The translations under genes were made by a program, and so were the position numbers. A stretch of DNA of 64,000 nt from JALYRV01 sp040902895 (GTDB taxonomy: Bacteria; Acidobacteriota; Vicinamibacteria; Vicinamibacterales; SCN-69-37): positions 1 through 64,000 of the forward strand of contig JBBDWL010000084.1 of NCBI GenBank assembly GCA_040902895.1, read 5' to 3'. Under the pieces are notes generated by a model. It had not been told where the DNA came from and did not search any database. It worked only from the letters and a program-made list of their open reading frames with translations. Positions 28,666-37,130 of this stretch are shown here, in pieces; the first letter of the stretch is position 1; the number at the start of each line of letters is the position of its first letter.

Positions 28666-29841
28666 ATGAAGCTGCTCGCGGTTTCGCTCGCCTTTCTGCT
28701 TGCCGTAACGGCTCCCGCGGCCGCTCAGGACCCCGCCGTGTTCGCGCGCGCCTACGATCTCGCTTATAACCTCGATCACAACGAGGCGATGCTGCTGCTG
28801 AAAAAGGCGGCCAACGAACATCCGAACAGCGCCGATGCCAATCGCCACGTGGCGGTGGTGACGTGGCTCAACATCCTCTTCCGGCGCGGCTCCGTGACCG
28901 TCGATTCCTACATGGGCGGTCTGACGCGATCCGGATTCAAGCTGCCGAAGCCTCCTGCCGATCTCGATGCCGGATTCAAGGCCTACAACCAGAAAGCCAT
29001 CGCGCTTGCCGAAGCGCGCGTGCGCGCCAACCGTCACGACGTCGATGCGCTGTACGATCTCGGCACGGCGCTCGGACTCGAAGCGTCGTATGTCGGCACC
29101 ATCGAAGGCAAAGTGGGCGCGTCACTCCGCGCGGCCAAGCGGGCCTTCGACGTTCAGGAAGAGGTGCTCGAGCGCGACCCACGCCGCACCGAAGCCGGAC
29201 TCATCGTCGGCACCTATCGCTATGTGGTGTCGGTGATGTCGATGCCCGTCCGCTGGGCGGCGTACATCGTGGGCTTCGGCGGCGGCAAGGAACACGGCTT
29301 CAGGCAGATCGAAGCGGCGGCCCACTCGCCCGAGACACAGACCGACGCGCGCTTCGCGCTCATCCTTCTTTATAACCGCGAGGGACGCTACGGCGAGGCG
29401 CTGCGCCTGCTCGACGAGTTGCGGCGTCAGTATCCGCGCAACAGACTTCTGTGGCTCGAGAGAGGCGCGACGTCGATTCGCGCGGGGCAAGGCGCCGAGG
29501 CCGAAGCGGTGCTGACCGAAGGCCTGCGCAAGCTGGATACCGACGGCCGCGCCAAGATGCCCGGCGAGCGTCCGCTCTGGCTCTATAAACGCGGAAGCGC
29601 CCGTGTGCTGCTGCGGCGCACCGCCGATGCGCGCCGCGATCTCGAAATGGCGCTTGCGCAGGGCCCGCTCGGATGGGTGCAGGGCCGCATCAACATCGAG
29701 CTCGGCAAGACCTACGACCTGGATGGCGACCGCGCGCGGGCCGTGGCCCACTATCGGCAGGCGGCCGCCATCTGCCAGACGCAGCAGGATCCGCTGTGCG
29801 AGGAAGACGCCACACGCCTGGCCGGATCGCGCTATCGTTAG
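28666..29841 (+). CDS. Secreted tetratricopeptide-repeat protein
   Basis: A 391-residue product from the ATG at 28666; the longer frame upstream is the tail of the preceding gene in another phase. The signal peptide (LAVSLAFLLAVTAPAAAQ) covers residues 1-20. Helical repeats with the TPR pattern follow, including DLAYNLDHNEAMLLLKKAANEHP, RYGEALRLLDELRRQYPRN and YDLDGDRARAVAHYRQAAA. A middle part (VVSVMSMPVRWAAYIVGFGGGKEHG) resembles the acidobacterial TPR proteins found next to membrane or polymer-handling genes. It probably acts as a periplasmic scaffold. The following gene starts 6 bases after its stop, so they are likely co-transcribed. Confidence 0.7.
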   Translation: MKLLAVSLAFLLAVTAPAAAQDPAVFARAYDLAYNLDHNEAMLLLKKAANEHPNSADANRHVAVVTWLNILFRRGSVTVDSYMGGLTRSGFKLPKPPADLDAGFKAYNQKAIALAEARVRANRHDVDALYDLGTALGLEASYVGTIEGKVGASLRAAKRAFDVQEEVLERDPRRTEAGLIVGTYRYVVSVMSMPVRWAAYIVGFGGGKEHGFRQIEAAAHSPETQTDARFALILLYNREGRYGEALRLLDELRRQYPRNRLLWLERGATSIRAGQGAEAEAVLTEGLRKLDTDGRAKMPGERPLWLYKRGSARVLLRRTADARRDLEMALAQGPLGWVQGRINIELGKTYDLDGDRARAVAHYRQAAAICQTQQDPLCEEDATRLAGSRYR

Positions 29842-29847
29842 CGCGAC

Positions 29848-30381
29848 ATGCCAATGCCATCGCCCGGGGCCCCAGCACCCGGGACCACGCCGAAGAAATC
29901 GCGCAAGACGCTCTGGATCGTTCTCGGCATTCTCGGGTTCATCCTCGCCTGCATCATCGGGTTCGCCGCGTTCGGACTCTATTTCGTGGGCCGCAACCTC
30001 GAAATGGAGCGCGCGACCGTCTCAGAGGCGGCGCAGTCATTCGACGACGTGCGGGCGCGATTCAAGGAAGCGCCGATCATGTCGATCGACGACCACAGGC
30101 GCGTCACGCTGAGCCGCCGGCCGCCCGATCAGCAGACAGGCGAGAAGCCGCAGGCGATGCACGTGATGGCGTACGACACGGATGATTCGCGCATCGTGCG
30201 CGTGACGATTCCATTCTGGATGCTGCGGCTTGGACGCGAAAAGATACGGCTTGGCAGCGGCCGCGATCTGCAGTTCGAGGACCTGAACATCACTGCCGAA
30301 GAGCTCGAGCGCTACGGCCCGTCGCTGCTGCTCGATCACCGCGATCGCGAAGGCAAGCGCGTCCTCGTCTGGACGCAGTAG
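29848..30381 (+). CDS. Single-span membrane protein of unknown function
   Basis: A 177-residue protein with a Pro-rich cytoplasmic start (MPSPGAPAPGTTPKKSRK), one strong transmembrane helix at about residues 22-46 and a periplasmic domain of about 125 residues. That domain contains PFWMLRLGREKIRLG and LNITAEELERYGPSLLLDH, a pattern seen in acidobacterial proteins without assigned function. It directly follows the TPR gene and converges with the Yip1-family gene, whose stop lies 4 bases away. Confidence 0.6.
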   Translation: MPMPSPGAPAPGTTPKKSRKTLWIVLGILGFILACIIGFAAFGLYFVGRNLEMERATVSEAAQSFDDVRARFKEAPIMSIDDHRRVTLSRRPPDQQTGEKPQAMHVMAYDTDDSRIVRVTIPFWMLRLGREKIRLGSGRDLQFEDLNITAEELERYGPSLLLDHRDREGKRVLVWTQ

Positions 30382-30385
30382 CCCG

Positions 30386-31600
30386 CTAGGACGGCTTCTT
30401 CAGCGACTCGAGCTTCCGCAGATCGACTGCGGCGACAGCGCCTTTGAGCGTGCCGATGTCGATGCCGTCCCCTTTTGCCGTCACGACGAAGCGATCGGCA
30501 ATCACCATCGAGAACTCATTCGTGCCGCCGGTTTTCGATACACGCTCATGCACCAGCCGCCCGTCGATACGGGACGTCCGCTGGGTCGACTCTTCATCTT
30601 CCTTCGTGCCTTCGGCACCGGCCCACGATGCGAGCCCCATCACCCCGCTGATGCCACCGGTGTCGGTCATCTCCAGCGTCAGAGACTTGCCGGCATCGTC
30701 GCTGTATTCGGCCTTGACGGTTGCGACCTGCAGACCGGCAATGCCACCGCGTTCAGCGTTGCGGCTCTTGCGGGGCAGGCCTGCCAGCGTATCGGGCGCG
30801 AACGCAGCCAGGTCGTCGGCGCTGACAGGTTCCACGCGTGAACCGCCGCCGAGCAGTGTCGCCAGCCCGCCGAGTGCCGCCGTCGCTTCGGCGCCCGCGT
30901 CGCCGCTCTTTCCCGCTTCTTCCATTTTCTGATTGCTCTTCTCGAGCTCGCGGCTGAGTGCTTCGAGTTTCCCCATCGGGCTGTTGGGATCGAACTGCAC
31001 CTCGCCCGCGCGCGCACTGCCCATGGCAGCCGGCGCGATGATGAGTCCCCCAACGACTGCGACGACGATCCAGAGGGCGATCGCGCTGACGATCACGACC
31101 GCGGTATACGGGATCGCTTTGTCAGGCGGGGACTTCATCAGCCGCGGCAGCCCGCGATAGAGCAGGTACAGGCTGTAGAGCGCCAGGAGCAGGCCGAGAA
31201 TACCGAGGGCCGGGATGATCTGAAACACGCCCGCCAGCCAGGCAGGCGTGTACGAGTAGACCGCGACCTTGAACGCCTGCAGATTGTTTTTCTCGCCGCC
31301 GAACTTCGGCGCGAGCGCGTTGATGATGAACGCGAGGATGAAGACGCCGGCGACCGCCATCGCGAAGACGAAGATGGCATTGACGAGGCCAGACACGATC
31401 GGCACACGATAGGTGCCGACAAACGGCATGCTGATGCCGACCAGCGACCCGCCGATGAAGCCGGCAATAGCGCCGATGGCCGCCAGCGGCAGGACGTAGC
31501 TCGTCACCAGCTGCTTCTGCGGCGTGGTCTCGGCCTCGATGACCGGCCACTCTGAGTCGGGCGAAACCAGAATGTTGCGGACGCGGGTTTTGATATCCAT
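30386..31600 (-). CDS. Yip1-family multi-pass membrane protein
   Basis: A 404-residue protein starting MDIKTRVRNILVSPDSEWPV, the usual opening of bacterial Yip1-domain proteins. Five helices follow at about residues 30-50, 65-90, 110-125, 130-145 and 165-195. The remaining 200 residues form a soluble C-terminal domain with a helix rich in Glu and Lys (KLEALSRELEKSNQKMEEAG) and a segment LPRKSRNAERGGIAGLQVA. That tail is common in such proteins from Gram-negative bacteria but has no assigned role. There is no clear operon partner. Confidence 0.75.
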   Translation of the reverse strand: MDIKTRVRNILVSPDSEWPVIEAETTPQKQLVTSYVLPLAAIGAIAGFIGGSLVGISMPFVGTYRVPIVSGLVNAIFVFAMAVAGVFILAFIINALAPKFGGEKNNLQAFKVAVYSYTPAWLAGVFQIIPALGILGLLLALYSLYLLYRGLPRLMKSPPDKAIPYTAVVIVSAIALWIVVAVVGGLIIAPAAMGSARAGEVQFDPNSPMGKLEALSRELEKSNQKMEEAGKSGDAGAEATAALGGLATLLGGGSRVEPVSADDLAAFAPDTLAGLPRKSRNAERGGIAGLQVATVKAEYSDDAGKSLTLEMTDTGGISGVMGLASWAGAEGTKEDEESTQRTSRIDGRLVHERVSKTGGTNEFSMVIADRFVVTAKGDGIDIGTLKGAVAAVDLRKLESLKKPS

Positions 31601-31657
31601 ACGGCGCGTATTTAGCCCTAACCGTGGCGCAGAAGCAAGTCGGTTACGGCCGCCGCC

Positions 31658-32737
31658 TCAGGCACCGATTTCAAGGGTCGACTTGATGCCAGTGCCGCGC
31701 TGGGTGAACCACGTCTTGTAATCGGTCCACGGAATCCTGTTGGTCAGCAGCCTGTTCATCGCGCCCGGCCAGTTCTCTTCGATCGTCACAAAGTCTTCAA
31801 CCCCTCTGGCGAAGTGGCGCGGGTTGGCATTGACACTGCCGAAGACGACCTGATTGCCGAGCACGAGCAGCTGGTTGATCCGCTCGATGGGTTCTTCACT
31901 CATCGTCCCGCCGCCGGTGACGCTGAGCAGGCAGAGCACGCCATTCGGCGCGAGAATCTCCATCGCGTCGAAGACCACACGCGCGCTGCCGGTGGCTTCG
32001 AGCACGAGATCGGGCGGACCGATCTGCGCGGGAATGTCGAGAATCGTCGACTTTTCCACAGACAGATATTCGGCGCCGAGCTGCCCGGCGATTTGCGCGC
32101 GCATGTCGGACGCCGGCTCGCGGCCGACAACGACCGTGCGCAGCCCGCGGGCGCGTAACGCAGCGGCGGCAAGCAGCCCGACGGGCCCTCCGCCGAGCAC
32201 CACAGCCGTCTTCGGCTTCCACGTCGTCAGGCGCCGCTGCAGCAGGTAGGCGTGATCGATTCCCTTTTCGACCACCGACATGGGCTCGAGCAGCACGGCG
32301 AACGGCTCGACGACTGGCGGGAGCTTGTTGAGGAACTGCGGCAGCTCCACGTAGTACTCGGCCATGAACCCGTGGCGCCGCATGATGCCGCGCTCCTCGT
32401 ACTTGCCGCTGATGCAGCAGTCGTTCTCGCCCGCATCGCAGTTCGGGCACTCGCCGCACGGCCGGCGCACCGTGGCGACGACGAGGTCGCCCGGCTTGAA
32501 GCCGGTGACATTCCTGCCGACATCGGCCACGGTGCCGAGATTCTCATGGCCGAGGATGAGGAACTCTTCCCCCACCGGCGGTTGGCCATACAGGCCGTGA
32601 TTGATCTCCGCGTCTGTGCCGCACAAACCCACGCGCAGCATCCTCACGGCGACGTGATCGTCCGACATCTGCGGATCGGGCATGTCCCGCATGTGGATGC
32701 TGTCTTTTTCACCTGGACGAACGACGATGGCTTTCAT
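31658..32737 (-). CDS. Zinc-dependent medium-chain dehydrogenase, glucose 1-dehydrogenase-like
   Basis: A 359-residue medium-chain dehydrogenase. The catalytic zinc region is VGLCGTDAEINHG and LGHENLGTVADVG, and the structural zinc is bound by the Cys cluster in CGECPNCDAGENDCC. The Rossmann motif VLGGGPVGLLAAAAL binds NAD(P). N-terminal features (MKAIVVRPGEKDSIHMRD) match archaeal and bacterial glucose/aldose 1-dehydrogenases. It is the last gene of the minus-strand electron-transfer operon, with a GGAG site and only 10 bases between its ATG and the cytochrome stop at... its right-hand neighbour is the ten-haem cytochrome gene, whose stop is at 32748. It could supply NADH to the NuoEF-like protein; that link is an inference. 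Confidence 0.8.
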   Translation of the reverse strand: MKAIVVRPGEKDSIHMRDMPDPQMSDDHVAVRMLRVGLCGTDAEINHGLYGQPPVGEEFLILGHENLGTVADVGRNVTGFKPGDLVVATVRRPCGECPNCDAGENDCCISGKYEERGIMRRHGFMAEYYVELPQFLNKLPPVVEPFAVLLEPMSVVEKGIDHAYLLQRRLTTWKPKTAVVLGGGPVGLLAAAALRARGLRTVVVGREPASDMRAQIAGQLGAEYLSVEKSTILDIPAQIGPPDLVLEATGSARVVFDAMEILAPNGVLCLLSVTGGGTMSEEPIERINQLLVLGNQVVFGSVNANPRHFARGVEDFVTIEENWPGAMNRLLTNRIPWTDYKTWFTQRGTGIKSTLEIGA

Positions 32738-32747
32738 GGCGCTCCGG

Positions 32748-34010
32748 TTATTGGAAATCGGTCAGCTTGAAGTGGGGTTTCACCGGACTGGCTTTCGTCC
32801 AGTCATGGTAGTCGTGGCAGGTGGCGCACTGAGATGATGCGCCCTTGGCCGGTGCATGGCATGTTGCGCACGTCGCGACTGCCGGCATCAGCACGTCTGA
32901 CGTGTTGCGGCTCGAGGGCGCGGCCGTGTGGCACGAGGCGCACTGCACCATCAGATGCGGCGCGTGATCGAATCGCGCCTTGGGCATCCATCGGGCAGTC
33001 AGGTTAACCGGCGCGATCTGCGGCGCGCGATCCGGCGCCGCGGCACTGCTTACCGCATGACAGTCGGCGCAGCCCTTGGTCCAGAGGTAATGCTCGGCGC
33101 GGGCAGCGCGCTGCGACACCCACTCCGCGGCCGTGCGCGGCTGCGGCGCGGGATCGGCTGGAAAGTTCAGCGGCAGACGGCGCGCCGGCACGTCCCGCTC
33201 GGTGACCGCTGCCGGATTCGCCGCGATATACGCCTGCAGCGACTCCGTGACGAACGCACGGACGGCCGCCGGCTGCGCATGCGGCGCGGCTGTGTCCAGG
33301 CGCGGGTCGAACTCGAGCGTGTGGCAGCGCGCGCACTGCGCTTCGTAGGTGATCGAGGCCATCAGGCCAGTCACGCTGCGGCCGCGTGACGAGGCACGCG
33401 CGATCTCGGGCTTGTGGCACGTCGCACACTCCAGCGTTTCAGGGCCGTTGGGCCCTCGAAGGTTGTCGCTCGCATGCACCGCGTGATTGAACTTCAGGGC
33501 GCCGGGATCCGCCGCGCCGCTGCGCATCACGGCGAACTCCGGATGGTCCTGCGGGAAGCGGCCTGCCTTCACGAGCCGCGACCCGGCATGACATTCCACG
33601 CATTGCGTGTCGTTGGTCAGGGCAAGCGGGCCGCGACCCTCGTGTTCGCGGTGACAGTCGGCGCACGCCGGGAAATTCAACCCGGTTGAATTTCCCGTTG
33701 AATTGGCCGGCGGATGGCCTGGCGCATCGTGACACGTGAGGCAGGCGTTCTCGGTCACGTGCGCGCGGAACGACGTGTCGCGAAGATGGCACACCTCGCA
33801 CTTCATTTCGACGAAGGCGTGCGCCGCCGACACGGGCCCGCTGCTGTACGGCGCGCGGCTTCCGGCGGCCGCCATGCCGCCGAGCCACAGCAGTCCGGCC
33901 AGCGGCGCGAGAATCGACAGACCCGTCCGCCACCGCCGCATGCCGCCCGCATGCTTGAAGTAATTGAGATCGATGCGCTGCGCCAGCTTCTTGGCGCTTC
34001 TCGTCCTCAT
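32748..34010 (-). CDS. Ten-haem cytochrome c
   Basis: A 420-residue protein from the ATG at 34010, just after the stop of the cytochrome b gene; an earlier start would read an unrelated Cys/Trp-rich frame. An N-terminal helix at about residues 27-47 (LSILAPLAGLLWLGGMAAAG) anchors or exports it. Ten CxxCH haem motifs follow: CEVCH, CLTCH, CADCH, CVECH, CATCH, CARCH, CADCH, CASCH, CATCH and CATCH. It is most likely a periplasmic electron acceptor of the NuoEF/Fe-S/cytochrome b operon. The palindrome at 33669-33697 encodes part of the NSTGNSTG repeat in this protein. The true terminal acceptor is unknown. Confidence 0.85.
   Translation of the reverse strand: MRTRSAKKLAQRIDLNYFKHAGGMRRWRTGLSILAPLAGLLWLGGMAAAGSRAPYSSGPVSAAHAFVEMKCEVCHLRDTSFRAHVTENACLTCHDAPGHPPANSTGNSTGLNFPACADCHREHEGRGPLALTNDTQCVECHAGSRLVKAGRFPQDHPEFAVMRSGAADPGALKFNHAVHASDNLRGPNGPETLECATCHKPEIARASSRGRSVTGLMASITYEAQCARCHTLEFDPRLDTAAPHAQPAAVRAFVTESLQAYIAANPAAVTERDVPARRLPLNFPADPAPQPRTAAEWVSQRAARAEHYLWTKGCADCHAVSSAAAPDRAPQIAPVNLTARWMPKARFDHAPHLMVQCASCHTAAPSSRNTSDVLMPAVATCATCHAPAKGASSQCATCHDYHDWTKASPVKPHFKLTDFQ
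33669..33697. repeat. Perfect palindrome inside the ten-haem cytochrome gene
   Basis: Arms of 13 bases (33669-33681 and 33685-33697) pair perfectly around CCG; the arm reads CGGGAAATTCAAC. A partial extra copy (GTTGAATT) follows. In the protein this is the short NSTGNSTG repeat, so it looks like an in-frame insertion. The core resembles the palindrome at 21011-21065. Confidence 0.5.
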
Positions 34011-34011
34011 G

Positions 34012-34935
34012 TCAGTACCGCAACGCCACCACGATGTGCACGCCGGCCAGCACCAGCAACGCGATCGAGACCGGCACGTGCACGAGCTGCCATGCATGCA
34101 GCAGCCGGTGCAGGCGCGCCTGCTCCATCAGCTGGCGCTCTTCCTCGCAGATGTTCTCCAGATCCGCGATCGACGGATGAAAGGTCGGCGGCACCAGTGC
34201 GCGCACCTTCTCGAACCGTAATGCCGACTGCGGACGATCGGCGAGCGGGTGCCGCGGCGTCGGCGCGTCGACGAACGGACGCATGTCTCGCGCATAGAAC
34301 TCGCGTACCGGCGCTGATTCCTCAGCGTCAATCCGCGCGGTGCTGGCAAGCGCGGAGGCCGCCTCGTTCGCCATCACGCCCAGCCTCGCCTGTGCCGACG
34401 CGGCAGGAGCGCCCGGCGCCACGGTTTCGACCTCCAGCCGGCCGCACGCGTCCGCGACGATGGTGTCGGCCTCGGCGAGCAGCTGCGCTCGCACGTGGTC
34501 AATCTGATCGAAGATCGTTTCCATCGGCACTTCGCGCAGCATGCGGCGCGGCAGGGTGTGCTGCAGGTACGCGCCCAGCAGTCCGCTGACGATGACGAAC
34601 ACGAAAAGCCACATCAGTACGAACGTCAGCCCGGTGCCGAATGACAGCCCTGCGTGCAGCACGATCACGGGAAAGCTCAACATGCCGAGCCACAGGTGCC
34701 CCCGCATCCACGTTTGCGCGCGACCGATGCGCCAGATCGGAAACTTCTTCCGCGCGCCGAGCAGTCCGGCATAGAGCATCATGCCGAACCCGGCGATGCC
34801 GAACGCCAGTCCCGGCACGGTGCCGCCGCCGGGTGATGCCACCGACGCCGTATAGATCGCATAGAGCACCACTGACGCGGCGAACAGCCCCGCGGTCGCG
34901 ACGGCCCAGCGGCGATGCGTGTGGTCGATCAACAC
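34012..34935 (-). CDS. Cytochrome b-like integral membrane protein
   Basis: A 307-residue protein with helices at about residues 10-32, 42-58, 76-95, 103-125 and 285-303. Histidines sit in suitable membrane positions for b-haem ligation: RGHLWLG, VIVLHAGLS, LLHAWQLVHVP and AGVHIVV. A soluble loop of about 150 residues (rich in Ala and Glu) separates the fourth helix from the last. It lies between the iron-sulfur protein (5 bases away) and the ten-haem cytochrome (its stop is directly before their ATG), so it probably passes electrons from the cytoplasmic side across the membrane to the cytochrome c. I cannot assign a named family beyond this. Confidence 0.65.
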   Translation of the reverse strand: MLIDHTHRRWAVATAGLFAASVVLYAIYTASVASPGGGTVPGLAFGIAGFGMMLYAGLLGARKKFPIWRIGRAQTWMRGHLWLGMLSFPVIVLHAGLSFGTGLTFVLMWLFVFVIVSGLLGAYLQHTLPRRMLREVPMETIFDQIDHVRAQLLAEADTIVADACGRLEVETVAPGAPAASAQARLGVMANEAASALASTARIDAEESAPVREFYARDMRPFVDAPTPRHPLADRPQSALRFEKVRALVPPTFHPSIADLENICEEERQLMEQARLHRLLHAWQLVHVPVSIALLVLAGVHIVVALRY

Positions 34936-34940
34936 GGACG

Positions 34941-37130
34941 TTACTTGCTCGTTTCTTCGGTTCCGGCCGCCGGCTCACGCCGGTCCATCGTGACGCCCTG
35001 CACCGATGCGAAGAACTGCAGCGGCTCCACGCGGTGCGCGGCGTCGTGCGGGCACGCATAGACGCAGCTCGGCTCCGCGTGCTCCATGCAGAGATCGCAG
35101 CCCGTCGCCTTGCGCGCGGTCGTGGCGATCTGCCGCCCGGGCTGCGCCGTATCGGGCGCGAGCACCTGGAACGGGTGCATGTTGAGATTGCCGTACGGAC
35201 AGTTGTTGGCGCACAGGCCGCAGCCGATGCACCAGTCCTCGATGATGATCTCGAGAGAATTGCGGCGCCGGATGGATCCGACCGGGCATCCCACCATGCA
35301 GAGCGGATCGCGGCACTGGCGGCACGATGTCGCGACCAGGTACTTGTCGAAGCGCAGCCCTTCGCGCACGAGCCGCGTGACACCATCGTGCGCGTCGGCG
35401 CAGGCCTTGACGCATTGATCGCATCGCGTGCACTTCTCCAGGTCCAGCAGCAGCAGGCTCTGGGCCTCCATCAGCCCCTGCGAGAGAAAATCGTTGAGCG
35501 GCGTGGCTTCGAGCGAGCGGGCGCGCTGCACGTTCATCGCGGCACGTTCGGCCGCCACCTGCTCGAGGCTCGCGCGGATGTCGGGGAATCGCTCGAGCAT
35601 CAGCGCAAAGTCCTCCCCCTGGATGCGCACGACGTCCACATGATCGAGCGCGGTGCAGGTCGCGGTGCGCACGCCGCCGCCGAGGAGGCCCATTTCGCCG
35701 AAATACCCGCCACGCCCCGTGTACGTCAGCACGAGCTCCCCGCCGGCGTGGCTCTCCGACACCTTCACGAACCCGAGCCGCACGAGATAGAACGCGTCCG
35801 CGGGATCGCCCTGCCGCACGATCACATCGCCCGGTGAATACCGCAGCAGCTCCACGCGATCACGCAGGTAGGCGATGAAGTCGGCGGGCATTCCCGAGAA
35901 GACGGGCACGCTCTTCAAGTGGGTGTCGAGCGCGCGCTGGCGATACTGGCGATCGAGCTGCGCGCGGAAGGTCTTGTTCTTCTGGAGGATGTCGAGCACG
36001 TTTCGCAACATCTCGAGCGCGACCACTTTCGTCTTCGCGCGCACGGTGGCCGACCGCGGATGAAAACTCATGCAGGTCATCTCGCCGAACAGCTCGCCGG
36101 CGCCAATCTGCGCGATCGGGTTGTCGTACGGCAGATCCACCGGCGCATCGATCGGAATCCAGCGCTTCCCCGTTTCCTCCGCGCGCGTGTGCTCCTGGCG
36201 GTCCGCGAGCCGGCTTCGGATCCGCGACAGCCAGCCTTCGTGCGTGTCCTCCTGCTTCACGTGCGCCATCGGCGTGCCGATATACACGTCGACGGTCCCC
36301 TCGAGAATGTAGAACGCCGTCGAACCGAACTCCCCTTCCCGGCAGATCACATCACCGGGATTGAACTCGCGGCGCACGATGGCGTTGCGATTCAGCTCGA
36401 GGAAGGTGCCTGACACGCCCTTGAACACTGGCAGCTGCAGCATCCACTCGGCCTCGAGCGCCTCGCCACCGCCCAGCTCGGTGGCAATGACGCGTTTGTT
36501 CGTCAGCGCCCCCGTCGGGCAGGAGACCATGCACTCGCCGCAGGAGACGCAGGTCGAGCTGCCCATCGGCACATTCAGATCGAACGCGATGCCCGCCGCG
36601 TAACCGCGGCCGGTCCGCCCGATGACGTGGTTCTGCTTCACGTCGTCGCAGCCACGGACGCAGCGATCGCACAGGATGCACGATTCGTGATCGACCGCGA
36701 TGCTCAGGGACGAATCGTCGCGGCCGCGCGGCGACAGCCGCCGCGCAAACCGTGGTTCGCCGCCAGGCGCCACCGCGCCCATCTGCGCCGACATCGTCTC
36801 GAGCTCGCAGTCGCCGCTCGCCTGCTGGCGTCCGCATGGCGACGGATGATCCGACATCAGCAATTCGACGAGCGTCCGGCGGGCCTGCTTCACCGGCTCG
36901 ACATCGGTCTTGACGACCATCCCCTGGTCGCACTCACGGATGCACGCTGCCGCATACACGCGGGCGCCCACATCCACGACGCAGACGCGGCACACGCCGA
37001 TCGGTGTTTGATTCTGCTGATGGCAGAGTGTGGGGATGGGCACGCCGCGCATTCGAGCGGCATCGAAAATCGTGGTGCCTTTCGGGACCGTGACTTCGTT
37101 GCCGTCGATGGTGAGGGTGACGGTGCTCAT
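34941..37130 (-). CDS. Iron-sulfur protein (NuoG/HoxU-like) with two cyclic-nucleotide-binding domains
   Basis: A 729-residue protein from the ATG at 37130, which overlaps the NuoEF stop as ATGA. Residues 1-80 form a plant-type 2Fe-2S domain (PTLCHQQNQTPIGVCRVCVV). Next come the NuoG-like HPSPCGRQQASGDC segment and two ferredoxin clusters (CILCDRCVRGC, CVSCGECMVSC) to about residue 215. Two CNB domains follow, at about 240-400 (GAGELFGEMTCMS, HPRSATV) and 410-530 (YFGEMGLLGGG, VRTATC). The C-terminal 170 residues carry several 4Fe-4S motifs (CTRCDQCVKAC, CRQCRDPLC, CIGCGLCANNC). It would move electrons from the NuoEF protein to the cytochrome b. CNB domains inside such a carrier are unusual and suggest gating by cAMP. 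Confidence 0.8.
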   Translation of the reverse strand: MSTVTLTIDGNEVTVPKGTTIFDAARMRGVPIPTLCHQQNQTPIGVCRVCVVDVGARVYAAACIRECDQGMVVKTDVEPVKQARRTLVELLMSDHPSPCGRQQASGDCELETMSAQMGAVAPGGEPRFARRLSPRGRDDSSLSIAVDHESCILCDRCVRGCDDVKQNHVIGRTGRGYAAGIAFDLNVPMGSSTCVSCGECMVSCPTGALTNKRVIATELGGGEALEAEWMLQLPVFKGVSGTFLELNRNAIVRREFNPGDVICREGEFGSTAFYILEGTVDVYIGTPMAHVKQEDTHEGWLSRIRSRLADRQEHTRAEETGKRWIPIDAPVDLPYDNPIAQIGAGELFGEMTCMSFHPRSATVRAKTKVVALEMLRNVLDILQKNKTFRAQLDRQYRQRALDTHLKSVPVFSGMPADFIAYLRDRVELLRYSPGDVIVRQGDPADAFYLVRLGFVKVSESHAGGELVLTYTGRGGYFGEMGLLGGGVRTATCTALDHVDVVRIQGEDFALMLERFPDIRASLEQVAAERAAMNVQRARSLEATPLNDFLSQGLMEAQSLLLLDLEKCTRCDQCVKACADAHDGVTRLVREGLRFDKYLVATSCRQCRDPLCMVGCPVGSIRRRNSLEIIIEDWCIGCGLCANNCPYGNLNMHPFQVLAPDTAQPGRQIATTARKATGCDLCMEHAEPSCVYACPHDAAHRVEPLQFFASVQGVTMDRREPAAGTEETSK

